Origin: Chlamydoabsidia padenii
Taxonomy: Eukaryota; Mucoromycota; Mucoromycetes; Mucorales; Cunninghamellaceae
Direction: 5' to 3'
DNA: 64,000 nt
Assembly: GCA_025330725.1 (NCBI GenBank)
Contig: JAIWND010000054.1
Span: 60,661 to 124,660, forward strand
In this document: piece after piece, positions 1 to 11,539 of the stretch
How the letters are laid out: every line of letters begins with the position of its first letter
Numbering within the stretch: the stretch's first letter is position 1
The notes under the pieces: model-generated
Databases searched by the model: none
Told to the model about the DNA's origin: nothing
What the model saw: only the letters and a program-made list of their open reading frames with translations
Translations under genes and position numbers: made by a program

Positions 1-660
1 CTGGGTTAGCCAACCAAGATCATTTTAACTTTTTTGGACGTCGGACATTACAATGTTGGACGGAGTCAATATCTTTTGGTATAGTGTGAAATTGAAATAC
101 TATAGCACAAAGTAATGTAAATACTGTGATATATCCTCCTCCTTCTTGACCCTGTGTAAGAGTAGTGTTACATAGATCTCTCTTCTCAACTGTCATTTTG
201 GATGGTATGAATTGGGAAAAGTTGTTTAATCAACTATCTTACTTTTCTTTAAAGAATCGGTACCTTTTTTTTTTTCTTACAGGATTGTAACTTGAAGTTG
301 AGACAGTGTCATTCTTTTTAGAATAGATGCCACTTTGTATGATCATCAGACTCACAATATATTTCGCAGTGCCTAAATTTGTATGTACTTTGTCGGTTCT
401 AGGCCGAGAAGTATATAAATTTCAGTAACCAGAAGATATATTCATACTAATCTAAAAGTTGTGATTATCCATACTAAAGGAAAAGTGAATCAAAAATTAA
501 TGCAGCTGAGCAAGATTGATTCGGACTCCGCTGTCAAGTGAGTAAAAAAAAGCGGGTTCTTTTTGCTTTTATTTCTTTTTCCTTCCACTTTTTTTTTTTT
601 TTCTCACACCCCATTACAACATATCTTTTATACATATTACTCTTTATCGACACTATCTTG

Positions 661-1416
661 TATGCATTCTTCAAGGCATTCTTTAAGGAATACAAGTGCT
701 GATCCATTTTATGACATGACACACGAGCAAATCATCCTGAAACTTAAACGGGACAAGGCGGAACGTTGGCTAATGTATCTGAAGGTAAGTGCTATACAAT
801 AACTAATTGTTGACAGGTGTACTAATCAAAAGCTTTTTCTCTCTTAGTGGTGGTAACTTGTAGTAGTTTTGGGCAAGCCGGATATCGTAATGCCAGATCC
901 CACAGTTGTCCTCTTAATTCACAGAACAGACAAGGTATTGAATGACGTTATACTCACAACCTTCATATCAGCTTCTCACTAAATATTCCACTCTACAGTA
1001 GAAACACCAAGAACGACAAAAAGAAAACAATCCGAAGCACAAAAAGCAGCAACGAAGAAACAAAAGGCGGAAGGATCGCGGGCTATTCGAATGGAACAAC
1101 GAAATGCAACTTTCACAACAACAAATTGGCAGATCTCAAAGGGATTATCTATGGTACAAGTCAGACAACAGCAACATTGAACAAGCTTCTTAAATTGGAC
1201 GGTGAACAAAAGGATCAATTCATGACTCGAACAATTGATCCTATTGGCTTTGTACATAATGTGGCAATCAAGACGTATATGTTTGTGAACTATTACTTTA
1301 TGAAACAACTGGAACATGACAATTCTCCTTTGACTATCGCGGAAACAAGGCCTTCTCTTTTTGCACTGGGAATATTATCCAATCTGGTGGTATCTTCTTA
1401 CTGGGGAATCTTTTAG
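661..1416 (+). pseudogene. Unrecognised, probably decayed coding remnant
   Basis: An ATG at 661 opens a short frame (begins MHSSRHSLRN, ends ERWLMYLK) that stops at a good GTAAGT donor at 785. No single acceptor downstream keeps one frame open. A second frame at about 1000-1416 encodes a peptide containing TRTIDPIGFVHNVAIKTY and ends at a TAG at 1414. The stretch 1000-1190 is also open in other frames, giving Lys/Arg-rich peptides. Changes of open frame without clean splice sites suggest a broken gene. The DPIGFVHN-type segment reminds me of hypothetical proteins carried in many copies in Mucorales genomes, but I cannot name the family. It could still be a real gene with introns I have not resolved. 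Confidence 0.3.
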
Positions 1417-1503
1417 CTACGCGACGAATTCAGTCGGAGGTCTCAATCAACGTACAAGGCAATCTTACTTCTGGTAGTGGATCAATCAACGTATCATAAA
1501 CTC

Positions 1504-1671
1504 TGATCTCTTTGGTGACCTGAATTGTGAATTGATGACAGTATCTGGATCTATGAATTCCCATGGTGAACTGACTTTTGGATCGATGAACTTATCGGAA
1601 TCGTTGAACTCTTTTGGTGACAAGACTTGTGGATTGATGAACATATTGGGCTCTTTGAATTCCAGTGGCGA
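1504..1671. repeat. 51-bp minisatellite, about 3.3 units
   Basis: Unit ends (GGTGA/GGCGA) fall at 1518, 1569, 1620 and 1671, exactly 51 bp apart. Units are diverged but clearly alignable (for example GGATCTATGAATTC against GGATCGATGAACTT). Since 51 is a multiple of three, both strands read as 17-residue repeats. The minus-strand frame (1486-1749) gives SP-x-EF-type repeats and the plus-strand frame gives Gly/Ser/Asn-type repeats. No flanking gene could be assembled. Confidence 0.75.
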
Positions 1672-2061
1672 CATCGAGGTGTATGAAGACATGGCTATTG
1701 GCGAAGATATTGCTTTTACTGGAGGCGACTTGATCTGCCAAGATTGCAAGACTGTGTAATCGAGATGTCAACGCCATCAACAACATCTATTCCCTTACTA
1801 CACATATGGTGAACAACAACCCACGCCTTCCATTTTTAGTCACCAAGTCTCTCCTTCTTCTTCTACAACTCCAGTCTTATGTTAGGACAAAACCTATCAT
1901 CATTATAGGTAAGTTAATCGAAAAAAATGATCAGGTTGTGTGCATTGACTAATCTTCTTCTGTTATATTTCAATGTCCGCTGTCTCCAAAAAAAAAAAAT
2001 GACGTTGTCTCACTCCTTCTCTCTTTACTTTTTCTTTATTCCCAAACTGACAAACTACATC

Positions 2062-2495
2062 ATGAGCTCTAACGTAAGTTGACCATAATCCAAATGTCAT
2101 CTTCCTGTATGCTCATCTATCTCTTTTTCTGTTTATATTTATAGAACCAACCTACTCAAGAACAACTCGATGGTAAGTAGTAAATTGAACAAAAAAAAAA
2201 ACAAGTTGCGTTATCATCGTGTTGCAGATGACTTTATTGTTAATCTAACCCTTATCTTCTGCTACTTTATAATAGAATGGAAGGAAGCCTTCTCTTTATA
2301 CGACAAGAAGGGCAACAGTACTGTATCATCTACCAACCTTGGTGATTTGTTACGTGGCCTTGGACAAAACCCTACTCAAGCTGAAGTCCGCGAATTGATC
2401 AAATCAGTGGGCGGTAACGATAAACAAGGCAAAAATGAATAACTATAATAACAAAACATGGTTGTGCATGGAATGACTCACTCTTCTTTCTTTTT

Positions 2496-2528
<33 letters not shown>

Positions 2529-2933
2529 TATAGAGGTGGATATTGACTTTGGTACGTTTTTGACCATCCTCACTCGCCCTGATGGTTTCAAGCCTGCGGG
2601 ATCATCTCAAGAATTCATTCAAGGTTTCCAAGTCTTTGATAAAGATGGTGATGGATATATCTCTGCTGGTGAACTTCGTTATGGTAAGTCCCATCTATTG
2701 TATCATGATGTATCTAACTCTTTTACTTGTCTAGTCTTGACCAACTTGGGTGAAAAGTTATCTGATGAAGAAGTCGATGAACTCTTAAAGGAAGTGGAAG
2801 TGGGCAAGGATGGTCGCATTAACTATGTTGGTAAGTTACATACATACAGAAAAAAGGATAACAACGTTTGTTACTAACAATGATACCATTCTTTTCTTAC
2901 TTAGACTTTGTTACTTTGGTTTTATCCAATTAG
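2062..2933 (+). CDS. cdc4: Myosin essential light chain, Cdc4 type
   Basis: EF-hand light chain of type II myosin, expected at the contractile ring in cytokinesis. Six exons: 2062-2073, 2145-2172, 2276-2428, 2534-2683, 2735-2830 and 2905-2933, giving 155 residues. Hallmarks shared with fission-yeast Cdc4 are [54 protein letters not shown] and the C-terminus DFVTLVLSN. The third EF loop ([12 protein letters not shown]) has all calcium ligands. The first ([12 protein letters not shown]) and fourth ([12 protein letters not shown]) are degenerate, as expected for a light chain rather than calmodulin. Intron 3 (2429-2533) starts with GC; this is the only join I found that keeps the frame and restores the EVD residues seen in the family. 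It also holds a long T run. The start is the only ATG in frame before the first donor. Confidence 0.9.
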
Positions 2934-4170
2934 AATAGTTAACCTTCCCCACCCCTTTTTTACTATTATTCCTCTCTTTCTAACATCCCCTACCCCCTAT
3001 TTACCTATCGTTATCCCCTTCAATGACATCCTTTTATCACTTTTGATTCCTATCATCTTATTCTACATTATCCCATTTCTGGGTATCAACCAGTTATTTA
3101 TTGTCGGTTTAAATAAAATTATCTTATTGATTTGTTGATAACGGTGTATGATTGTCTCTTATTACTGTGTGTTTTATGTGATCGACTCTTTTTTTTTTTT
3201 TTTTCTTTGTATATACAGGGCCTTCTCCTTTATCCCTTAATGAACTGTCAATGATAATCCTCATCATGCTAACTTCAAATGTCTCTTGAAACAATAGGAT
3301 AAATTTGCCAAGTCGGTGGATACTCTCTAAAATGACATTATGAGCTCGCTTACAGTAATGATAATCTTCATATTTAATCAATGACACTATCGGTTATCAC
3401 TATTTTCCTTAATATGTTGTGTCTCCTTTTTAGTTTACTGTTTTTGATAAAAGGTCATGTCCTTCATGTCTACGAATAATTCCTCGACAAAGATGACCAG
3501 TCAATCTCCCCTTTTTCCCCCCCTCGCCCACAGGATCGACAGGATCTAACCCATTTTTCATTGCCATCATTTCACAAAAGTCATATCTTGAATAGTATGT
3601 TTGATTCATTGTCCTTTTCGGATATATATCTTAATGTAAGGGGGTCCTTATACAAAAGACACTCTTCATTATGCATACATAACGAGTCGGCGGGGTTTAA
3701 ATTGAAATCCCGACATTGATCCCTCTACCTTTTTTTTTTGTTGTTGTTTGCTTTCTTTTTTGCTGTTTGAAAGTACATTCAGAAGCAGCAAATAATTCAT
3801 GGAACTAGTTGGCTTTAAATTCGTTCATGGTGCTCACTTTTTCATAGTTCTTGTAGAAGAAATTATAAAGTTTCAAAACTGTGTTGAACCTCATCCATGC
3901 AAAAGTAAGATCCCATAACAAACACATAAGCTGCCACTCAAAGATAACAGATTAAAGCCTAGCAATTGAATAGCAATAAGTAATGTGTACATACGCTACA
4001 CATATCCTTTTCTGTAAATATATTCATACTTTCAGTTAAGAGTAATCAGGCACAAGAGACCGTATCAGCATTTCTTCGAAACTTTTTTTTCCTCTCTCGA
4101 TTGATCAAGTCATATCGACTCTCCAGTATTCAAATACATTGTTTGAATATATTGCTGCAAATTCACTAAA
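2934..4170. other. Intergenic region, no gene seen
   Basis: About 1.2 kb between the light-chain gene and the WD40 gene. It is AT-rich with a T run at 3188-3204. I see no convincing exon set. It contains the paired promoter-type motif at 3690-3712. Confidence 0.5.
3690..3712. promoter_or_regulatory. Paired GCGGG-TTTAA motifs, inverted
   Basis: GCGGGGTTTAAATT on the plus strand is immediately followed by TGAAATCCCG, the same motif on the minus strand. Together they form an imperfect palindrome about 460 bp upstream of the WD40 gene. It is one of many copies of the motif in the window's intergenic DNA. Function is inferred only from position and recurrence. Confidence 0.5.
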
Positions 4171-4277
4171 ATGCACTATCGAATGGGACTCTCTACGATG
4201 ACGGCGATCATCCATGGCAGAATGCAGCCATGTTTAGCTTCCGCCAACTTTGTCGGGATTTCAATGTTGGGGGTATC

Positions 4278-4311
<34 letters not shown>

Positions 4312-6934
4312 CTTCTTTTTTTCTTCTTTTGTTTCTCATCAATAGATCCTAAATATATAATTGTATTATATAACGAACCAATAGATGGGTGATAAAGTAA
4401 GTAATTGGCTGTAGTGAACTATTATTGAAATGATCTGAACGACTCACTTGCCGTATCTTATTTGTTTTTGTTGTGGTGGTTATACTCCAATTAGTCAACC
4501 GTCCATCCCAGTAGCTTTTTAACTCGACGACATTCAGCAGGTGATACTGATACGGTGACTTCGGCGCGACTACCTGTATATCCAGCTTCAAACAATGACT
4601 TTAACTGTCCAGGCTTCATGTCACCCGAAGGCACCTACTTATTAGCACACCAGATCTTCTTCCGGTCACTTACACCTTATTATAATGTCGGTACCTCGGC
4701 CAGCATGGTGTCCATCAAATACAAGGAAACAACACATAAAGATATAAAACGATATGCTACTACACCAAAGCCTATTAATAAATCAACCACCACTCGATTG
4801 GACGACGAGGACGACGATGAATTAATACCACCCTACCAACTATTAAATGGCAACACCATACCCTTATCTCCTGGCTACGCTGATCCTTCCTATTTATCAC
4901 CACATGGAACGACTTTACCACCGTTTATTACCCGATCACAAACAGATGCATCCGCCATTATACAGGGAAGAACACAATACTCACCATCGATATCCACCTC
5001 GTTATCGTCCTCCATGTCTTCTTATTCCACTCCTCGGAAACCTAAAACCAATATTACAAAAACCAACTCGAGCTTTGTACAACGTATAATCACAAATGAA
5101 CAACTAGCCAGGATATTGGTGGCAAGGACAAGTGAAGATACAAACTTGTTTTACAACTGTGGATCGAATTTTGTTTGGATGGATGCCTCTTGTCGACCTA
5201 TGGTAAGTATAAAATATATGATTTAACATGAAAAGACTGATTTTGTCTTTTCTTTTACTTTATTAGGAACCTTTGTCAAGAATAATCTTCGCTCGAGCTT
5301 ATCCTACTTCTCATGATGTAAACTTATTGACACGAGGATCAGATCATTTGGATATCATTATTGGATTTACTTCGGGTGACATTGTTTGGTTTGATCCGCT
5401 CTGTAACAAATATGGTCGTATCAATAAAGGGGTAAGAACAAGGAACTGGATAGATATCAATTACTAACTCAAATCTTATTATTACATTACATTATAGGGA
5501 CTGATGAACTCTTCTTCAATCACCATGATCAGATGGCTTCAAGGTTCGGAAAACCTTGTGATGGCTGCCTTCCAAGATGGCTCTATTATGATCTTTGATA
5601 AAGAAAAGGAAGACGAAGCATTCAATCCGGATGATCTTACTGTTAAACCTCACGCCACTCAAACCTCTTCTTCAACCTCATCTGATTCACAATGGCACTT
5701 TCATCAACAAAAGTTTGCTACTCCTCAACACTCTTTATTCGACAAAACATCATTGAATCGGTCGAGGATTCCAAAACAAACGTAAGCAAAATTAGTTTTT
5801 ACGGAAAGAATGGATAATTTAATCTTCTCTGTCTTATATATATATATATATATATAGATTTCATGTGTCCAAATCTTCTCCAAAAGTATCAGCTAAACAC
5901 AATCCTGTCTCTCACTGGAAAATATCAAATCAATCGATTACAGGTAATCCTCTCATAAAGGTAGGAGTTTTCTGACTAATCTTTCTCTCTCTCTCTCTCT
6001 CTTGATTTGATAGCATTTGCCTTTTCGCCTGACTGTCAACATGTTGCTGTGGTAGGTCTCGATGGATATCTTAGGGTCATCAACTATATAAATGAAAAGT
6101 AAGTATATACAAAATAGAAAAAAGAAACTGTGTTGGTGCTGACATTCGATTTCTTCTTTTTCTTTATGTAGAATGTATGATGTTTATGAATCCTATTATG
6201 GTGGTCTGCTTTGTGTTGCCTGGAGTCCCGACGGGAAATACATTTTGGTAAGAGAACTAAATCTTTTATTTTTCGGGATATCTAATTTGTGCATTCTTCT
6301 ATTTAGACTGGTGGACAAGACGATTTGGTCACGATTTGGGCATTCCGGGAACAACGTGTGATGGCAAGATGTCAAGGTCATAGCTCATGGGTAATATATA
6401 TATAATCGGGAAAAATATGGGGTAAGAAAAAAAAAAGGAACAATCTCGACTGACCTTGTATTCCTTCTCTTAATTAGGTAACCAGTGTGGCCTTTGATCC
6501 ATGGAGGTGTGATGAACGTGTCTATCGATTTGCTAGTGTCGGCGAAGATGCGAAACTGATCCTCTGGGACTTTTCTGTCCCTGCCTTACACCGGCCTAAA
6601 ACGGTAAGATATGGATGATGGGGAATTAAATATGTAACAGACTAATCCTTTTTTTTTTTTTACAACTCGTTTATAGAAAGTAAATACCAGACATCGAGGT
6701 GCCTCTGTATCATCCATGACCAACCCTAATAGTAATAATATAATGCAAAACGCCCTCGATCGACCTGTCACTCTCCATCCTGCAGCATCCAAAACCGAAG
6801 TGGCTTTTTTACAACCTACTGTGGTGAAGACTGTCCATGCCGATCCTTGTGTAGGTGTTTATTTTAGAGAAGATGTGATTGTAACGACGGATAAACGCGG
6901 GCGTGTATGTGTATGGAAACGACCTTGTCAATAA
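4171..6934 (+). CDS. creC: WD40 protein of the CreC / WDR20 family
   Basis: Partner of the Ubp46/CreB-type deubiquitinase in catabolite regulation (family knowledge). Ten exons: 4171-4272, 4495-5202, 5267-5431, 5498-5781, 5858-5943, 6014-6098, 6172-6247, 6307-6390, 6478-6603 and 6677-6934. The family signature runs through the middle: [103 protein letters not shown] and [14 protein letters not shown], ending CVWKRPCQ. The Ser/Pro-rich stretch before FVQRI is a usual low-complexity insert. Exon 1 is the weak point. I chose ATG 4171 because a GTATCT donor at 4273 and the TTAG acceptor at 4494 join in phase 0; the start could instead be ATG 4618 or lie further upstream. Intron 1 carries a long T run. 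Confidence 0.85.
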
Positions 6935-7106
6935 AGAATCTCTATTTTTATGTTACACCTAATATTTAAAACACCGTCTCTTTATTGGGAAGTGGAGGGG
7001 TGGTGACTGCAGTCCCCTTTTTTAAATCCCATCACTTTGGTCGGGCTGTTTGTTTTTTTTAATCATTTTTTTTACTCTTACATTAATCATTCACCCTTCT
7101 CTCACC

Positions 7107-7648
7107 ATGCTCTTCACTCGACCTCTTTTACAAGCTACCACCAAGGTAAGTAGGATAACAACAGAATGAATATAATTGACAATTGGACCAAAAAAAAAAA
7201 AAATAGTGTTGGCAAAGTGGAAACCTGCTTGTCAATTATTTATCTATCAGTCATCTGGATGTGGTCAAACAGTATTCTAACTTTATGACACCTTTTTATT
7301 ATCTAGCTTACTACTGGTTTGACCGGTATTCCAGTCCACCCTAACCCTCGTCCTCATTTGATCCAAACCTACAACACCATATTATCAGCCTTGTCTCGAT
7401 TCCCTGAACATGCCGTCTATCGCCAGGCCACCGAAGCCTTCACCAAGACCCGTTTGGCGATTGTGGAAGCTACAGAAAACGTTGACGAAATCGAAGCCAA
7501 GATTGGTTGCGGACAAATCGAACAAGTCATCCTCCAAGCTGAAGACGAACTTAAATTGGTCGGTAAGATGGGTGAATGGAAACCTTGGGAAGAACTCGAA
7601 ACACCTATTCCCGAAGGTCAATGGAAGTACCCTGGTAACAAGGAATAG
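7107..7648 (+). CDS. NDUFA5: Complex I accessory subunit NDUFA5 / B13
   Basis: Peripheral-arm subunit of mitochondrial NADH:ubiquinone oxidoreductase. Two exons, 7107-7145 and 7307-7648, joined in phase 0, give 126 residues, close to the animal B13 length. Family features are TTGLTGIPVHPNPRP near the N-terminus, LSRFPEHAVYRQATEAFTK, the helical ENVDEIEAKIGCGQIEQVI segment and the C-terminal WKPWEELETP followed by GQWKYP. The N-terminus (MLFTRPLLQATTK) is short and basic, fitting mitochondrial import. An AAATCCCA variant of the promoter motif lies about 85 bp upstream. Confidence 0.92.
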
Positions 7649-8341
7649 ATCCCCTCCCCCTTCACCAACCATACTTTACTTTTTTTTTTTTAATCATGTA
7701 TACACCCACCACACCTAGTCTAGTCTCTCTTTCTCTTTTTTTTTTATTTTACCTTTTTAGATAGCATGATATATTATAAACTCCTCACATACACCCCCCG
7801 CCCAATGATCAAATAAAATCAAAAAAGTAAAAAGAATAAAGTATAGTCTGTGTTGAATGATGATGTTGATAATGATGTTGTTGGCTACTTGATAAAAGGG
7901 ACCTTTGGCTTCAAGCAAATGCTTGTATCACCCTTTGTAATAATGTATATATGTATGTAATGTAAATGTGGGCAGGATATGAAGGAGGTGACAATAATGC
8001 TTTTTTTAGCTTATTGGGGGAAAGATCCAAACAATCAAGCTGGTAGAATATCATTTTACCCTTTGGTAGAATAATGTTAAACAATCCTGTACTTTGTCGA
8101 TGAGATGATCATAACCACTTTTTTTTTTTTTTTTTTGTTGTTGTTTTAATCAGTTACCACTTTATCATTTTATTAGATTCCATAAGATATATAAGATACT
8201 ATACTACTAAATAGGGAGGAGGAGAAGGAGGAAAAGAAGAGGGAGGGGGGGGATTGGTAGCAACAGAAGGGAATAATGGAAATAGTATGGAAGGGAGGTT
8301 GTGATGATGATCCAAATACATATTATTTATAACACTAGATT
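7649..8341. other. Convergent 3' intergenic region
   Basis: About 690 bp between two genes that converge. It holds T-rich tracts (for example 8119-8136) and purine-rich DNA at 8215-8250. I see no coding exon or RNA gene. Confidence 0.5.
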
Positions 8342-9002
8342 TTATAGTACCAAAGCGGCCACACCAGTCAAAGCAAACAAAGTCTTGGTCGTCCAATTCA
8401 CCATTGAAGAATCACTTGTAAAGATAGATCCACCCGAAGAAGAAGCCCCCGGAGATCCCGTGGCCGATCCCGATTTAGCCGACAAGGAAGAAGAAGCAGC
8501 GGCAGGCAAGATGGTGATGGGAATATCCAACACCGAACCACTGGCTGAGAACGCCACCTTGTAGTTCCCAGGAGCCACCGTGGCGGGAATCAAGTAATTC
8601 GTAGAGTGTTCATAATAAGTTATATTGCCATTCATTTTTGCTGAGTTGGTGGTTTTGGACATGTCGGCATTGGTGGCAATGTTCAGTGAGACATTGGATC
8701 CCGTAGCAGTTGAAATCAAGTCAATATTCATGATAAGTCCTTGAAATAGAGGGGGGGGAAAAAAAGTAGTGGTTAATAGCTACCTTTGATGGAAGTACTA
8801 TTATTATTATTTTTTTTTTTTTTGCTTTACCAGTAGTGTCGACATTTTGGAAGAGTTCATAAGTACAAGGAAGAATCTGTTTGGCGACATAGGGAGAATT
8901 GGGTGTGGGTGAAGAGACATTAAACACACCAGTTGGAGCAGTGACTTGACCAGATACAGTAGCAGCCATAGTAGCAACAAGAGCAATAACAGAATACTTC
9001 AT
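8342..9002 (-). CDS. Secreted Ser/Thr-rich protein, Kre9/Knh1-like, probably GPI-anchored
   Basis: Cell-surface protein of 189 residues from two exons, 8831-9002 and 8342-8739 (joined after phase 1). Residues 1-18 (MKYSVIALVATMAATVSG) form a signal peptide. The next 100 or so residues have the pattern of the Kre9/Knh1 N-terminal Ig-like domain: ITAPTG-type opening, PYVAKQILPCTYELFQ, ATGSNVSLNIATN, and YLIPATVAPGNYKVAFSA. A Ser/Gly/Ala-rich linker of about 35 residues follows, then a hydrophobic tail ending ALTGVAALVL with small residues before it, typical of GPI addition. Several NxS/T sites are present. This kind of protein is abundant in Mucoromycota cell walls. The precise role (beta-1,6-glucan assembly in yeast Kre9) should not be assumed. 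Confidence 0.8.
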
Positions 9003-9721
9003 TTCTTTTTATTTGCAATTAGGGGGGAATGAATGAGAAGAAAGAAAAAGAAATTTATCGCGCGCCCTGACTTTATATATCTTTTTCAGGCAAGGAAAAA
9101 AAAAAATCTGAGCGGAGTTAATACACTTTTTGAGTCAGCCCTATAAAAAGATGCATACAACAGACTTCCTTTATCCTATCAACAGTAATGTCCTTGACTT
9201 GGAAAGCTTAAGGCGACTATTTTGATCTCCTATTAGGTACATAGTATCATGGGTGGGACCAGGCTAGACCACTTGCTCCTTTTTTTTTTTTTTTAAACCA
9301 ATGGTGAAAACGTTAATATTTCAAACCCCGTCTTTCCTCCTACTGCATGAAAAAATTCATATTACTTTGGGAAATGTATGACCAAGACATCTATCATTAT
9401 AATAGCAAATATATCACTGCCATCGGGTTTGCTTGAATCAATTTTAACTTGATGTAATGTATCAGCCAAGTTGACAATATAATGTCAACGATATATACAC
9501 ATACAAAAGACATCCCGTTTATAAAAGACAAGTAGTTTATCAAGTAGTTTCCATCTATTCTATATACATCAAAAGTCTAAACACAAATGAAAAGAGATAT
9601 TTATTAACGTTATAAGAGTTATCAAAGTGAATCTTTTATTATCAAAGTAGAGTAATATACAGCATAGCTAACTAACTAAAGAGTAAGACCAATAATATCT
9701 ATAAACTGGTAGGACCAGAAT
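9003..9721. other. Intergenic region between two minus-strand genes
   Basis: About 720 bp. A TTTCAAACCCCG copy of the promoter motif lies at 9320-9330, roughly 320 bp upstream of the cell-wall protein start. There is a T run at 9280-9294. No gene seen. Confidence 0.5.
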
Positions 9722-9888
9722 CTATTCAGGAGATGAGCCTTGACTTGATAAATGACCTATCGACCAATCCGTCACCGTCCCGTTGAATTTTTCCCTAACC
9801 ATTTCTTCCCCAGATAGTTTGAGCGATCCCATGAGTGACCCTATTAAAAAGAAGAAGAAGTGTCAGATGTATTTTCTTCAATGGAAGG

Positions 9889-9962
<74 letters not shown>

Positions 9963-11539
9963 TCCAATCCATCCACGAATGTTGCTTTTAAAGATAGGAC
10001 CTGATTTTTGTTGATCACCATGTTGTTGGTCAAGGAATTTTATAAATGGAGCCAAACCAGCCAAAGAAGCATAGCGTGCCTTTTCCAATGGAGTGGGTAA
10101 TTGCAGGATCATCAAGATAGTCTGTTTGAGTTTCTTTTGGAATCCAGGAACCAGTGCCGTGCCCCCTACCACCAACAAGGAAGATATCATCGGTTTCCGG
10201 ATATCAGCAGGTACTTTAAGTAAACAGTTCAAGATACAATGAGCGATCCCAGTTTCAAATTCATAATCTTGTTGAATCCCTTCTTCACTGTTGTCATCGT
10301 GATCACCAATATCAATGTCCTTGTTCGTATAATCCATTTCATCGTTGCCTTCAAATATAATATCCATTGCATGTTCTCGAATCCATCCAGGTATCATCAA
10401 TGTCGCTTTTTCTTGAGTGGTAGGTAGTTGGATTGAAAAGTGAATATCGGTGGCGTGGCTGGTGTGCTTGTCAAATTCGATTCGTTCATCTCTGGTCAGG
10501 GTATCATGTCGTTGTTGTTGTTGTTGTTGTTGTTGAAGTGATGTGTTGGTATTGGTCGTAGAGGTGACTGAGCAAAACAGTACTCTTGTTTTGATTTCTT
10601 CAAGTAGTAGTGGCGTCAAAACAGAACTTGGGATAGGAATTTGTGGTGCCAGAGATAAGTGTAAATTGGAAGGAGGAATCAATCGTCCGTGATCGAGTAA
10701 TAGTGTCGCCAATCGTCTAGTCACTGCTTGTCCTGCTAAAGAAGTTGTTGTAATATATGGAATCAAAGGCCGTGCTGAATAGATCTAGAAGGAGAGTAAG
10801 ATTAGTTCATAGATATAAGATAATGGATATTATGGTACTTACTGGTAAAACTGTCGTTTCCAAATGTCCACAGTCTATCACCAAACCCGTGGTTAAACCT
10901 GTTGTCATCAGCGCCATGAGGTGAATCGGCACAAATGATAAGGAAGGCACCTGGAAGTAATCAAATAAGATTCGAGCAATCGTTTGTTTCACAACAATAG
11001 GCACCAAAGGAGATTCACAAATAATCACTTTTCTTGATTTCGGATCTGTCAATAAAAGCCTTTTGGTAGAGAGAGAGTGTGTGTGTGAGAAGACATACAT
11101 TTTTTATATCAATGATAATGATTACCTGAAATAGATATCGTGAAGAAGGTGCTTGAACTTGTCTTCCATCTGTTTGAGATTCCCTTTTGCCATAATGTTT
11201 AGACCATATAAATTAGACAACTACAATAAACAATAATTAGCATGCTTTTCCCAGTCGAGTTAAACAAATTACCTTTCCATCCATACGATAGGCTTCACCA
11301 TCACTATTACTTGACCGGACAAGATGAGACCAGGTGGGTACCAAGTGTCGAGGATGAGATTCACCAGAGAAACCGCATTTGATGTAGAGAGAGCCAATAT
11401 CCAACACCACCCGATCTTCCGTTCCATAGATTGAGTGTCGACGTGTAAAACTATGTATTGATGATGTATAGTTGTAGCTGGATAGATAAGCAGAGGACAA
11501 GGGTTCGGATGTCATGGATGTGGTCGTCATGATGGGCAA
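9722..11539 (-). CDS. ARP10: Dynactin actin-related protein Arp10 / ACTR10 (Arp11)
   Basis: Pointed-end component of the dynactin filament. Five exons: 11273-11539, 11126-11220, 10843-11059, 9962-10784 and 9722-9840, giving 506 residues. The actin-fold phosphate-1 region reads VVLDIGSLYIKCGFSGES. Further landmarks shared with ACTR10 are LLLTDPKSRKVIICESPL, ILFDYFQVPSLSFVPIHLMAL, GLVIDCGHLETTVLP, the late KPMISSLLVVGGTALVPGF and the C-terminal SLKLSGEEMVREKFNGTVTDW. A polyglutamine/acidic insert expands the middle, and the protein is longer than animal ACTR10 (about 417). The last intron carries a 70-nt homopolymer, which is poly(A) on the coding strand. Several acceptors are weak (AAAAG). Confidence 0.88.
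9890..9959. repeat. 70-nt poly(T) run inside the last ARP10 intron
   Basis: Uninterrupted T from 9890 to 9959 on the plus strand (A on the coding strand). It is the longest of many homopolymers in the window. It lies between the donor at 9961 and the TTTAATAG acceptor complementary to 9841-9848. Confidence 0.95.
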
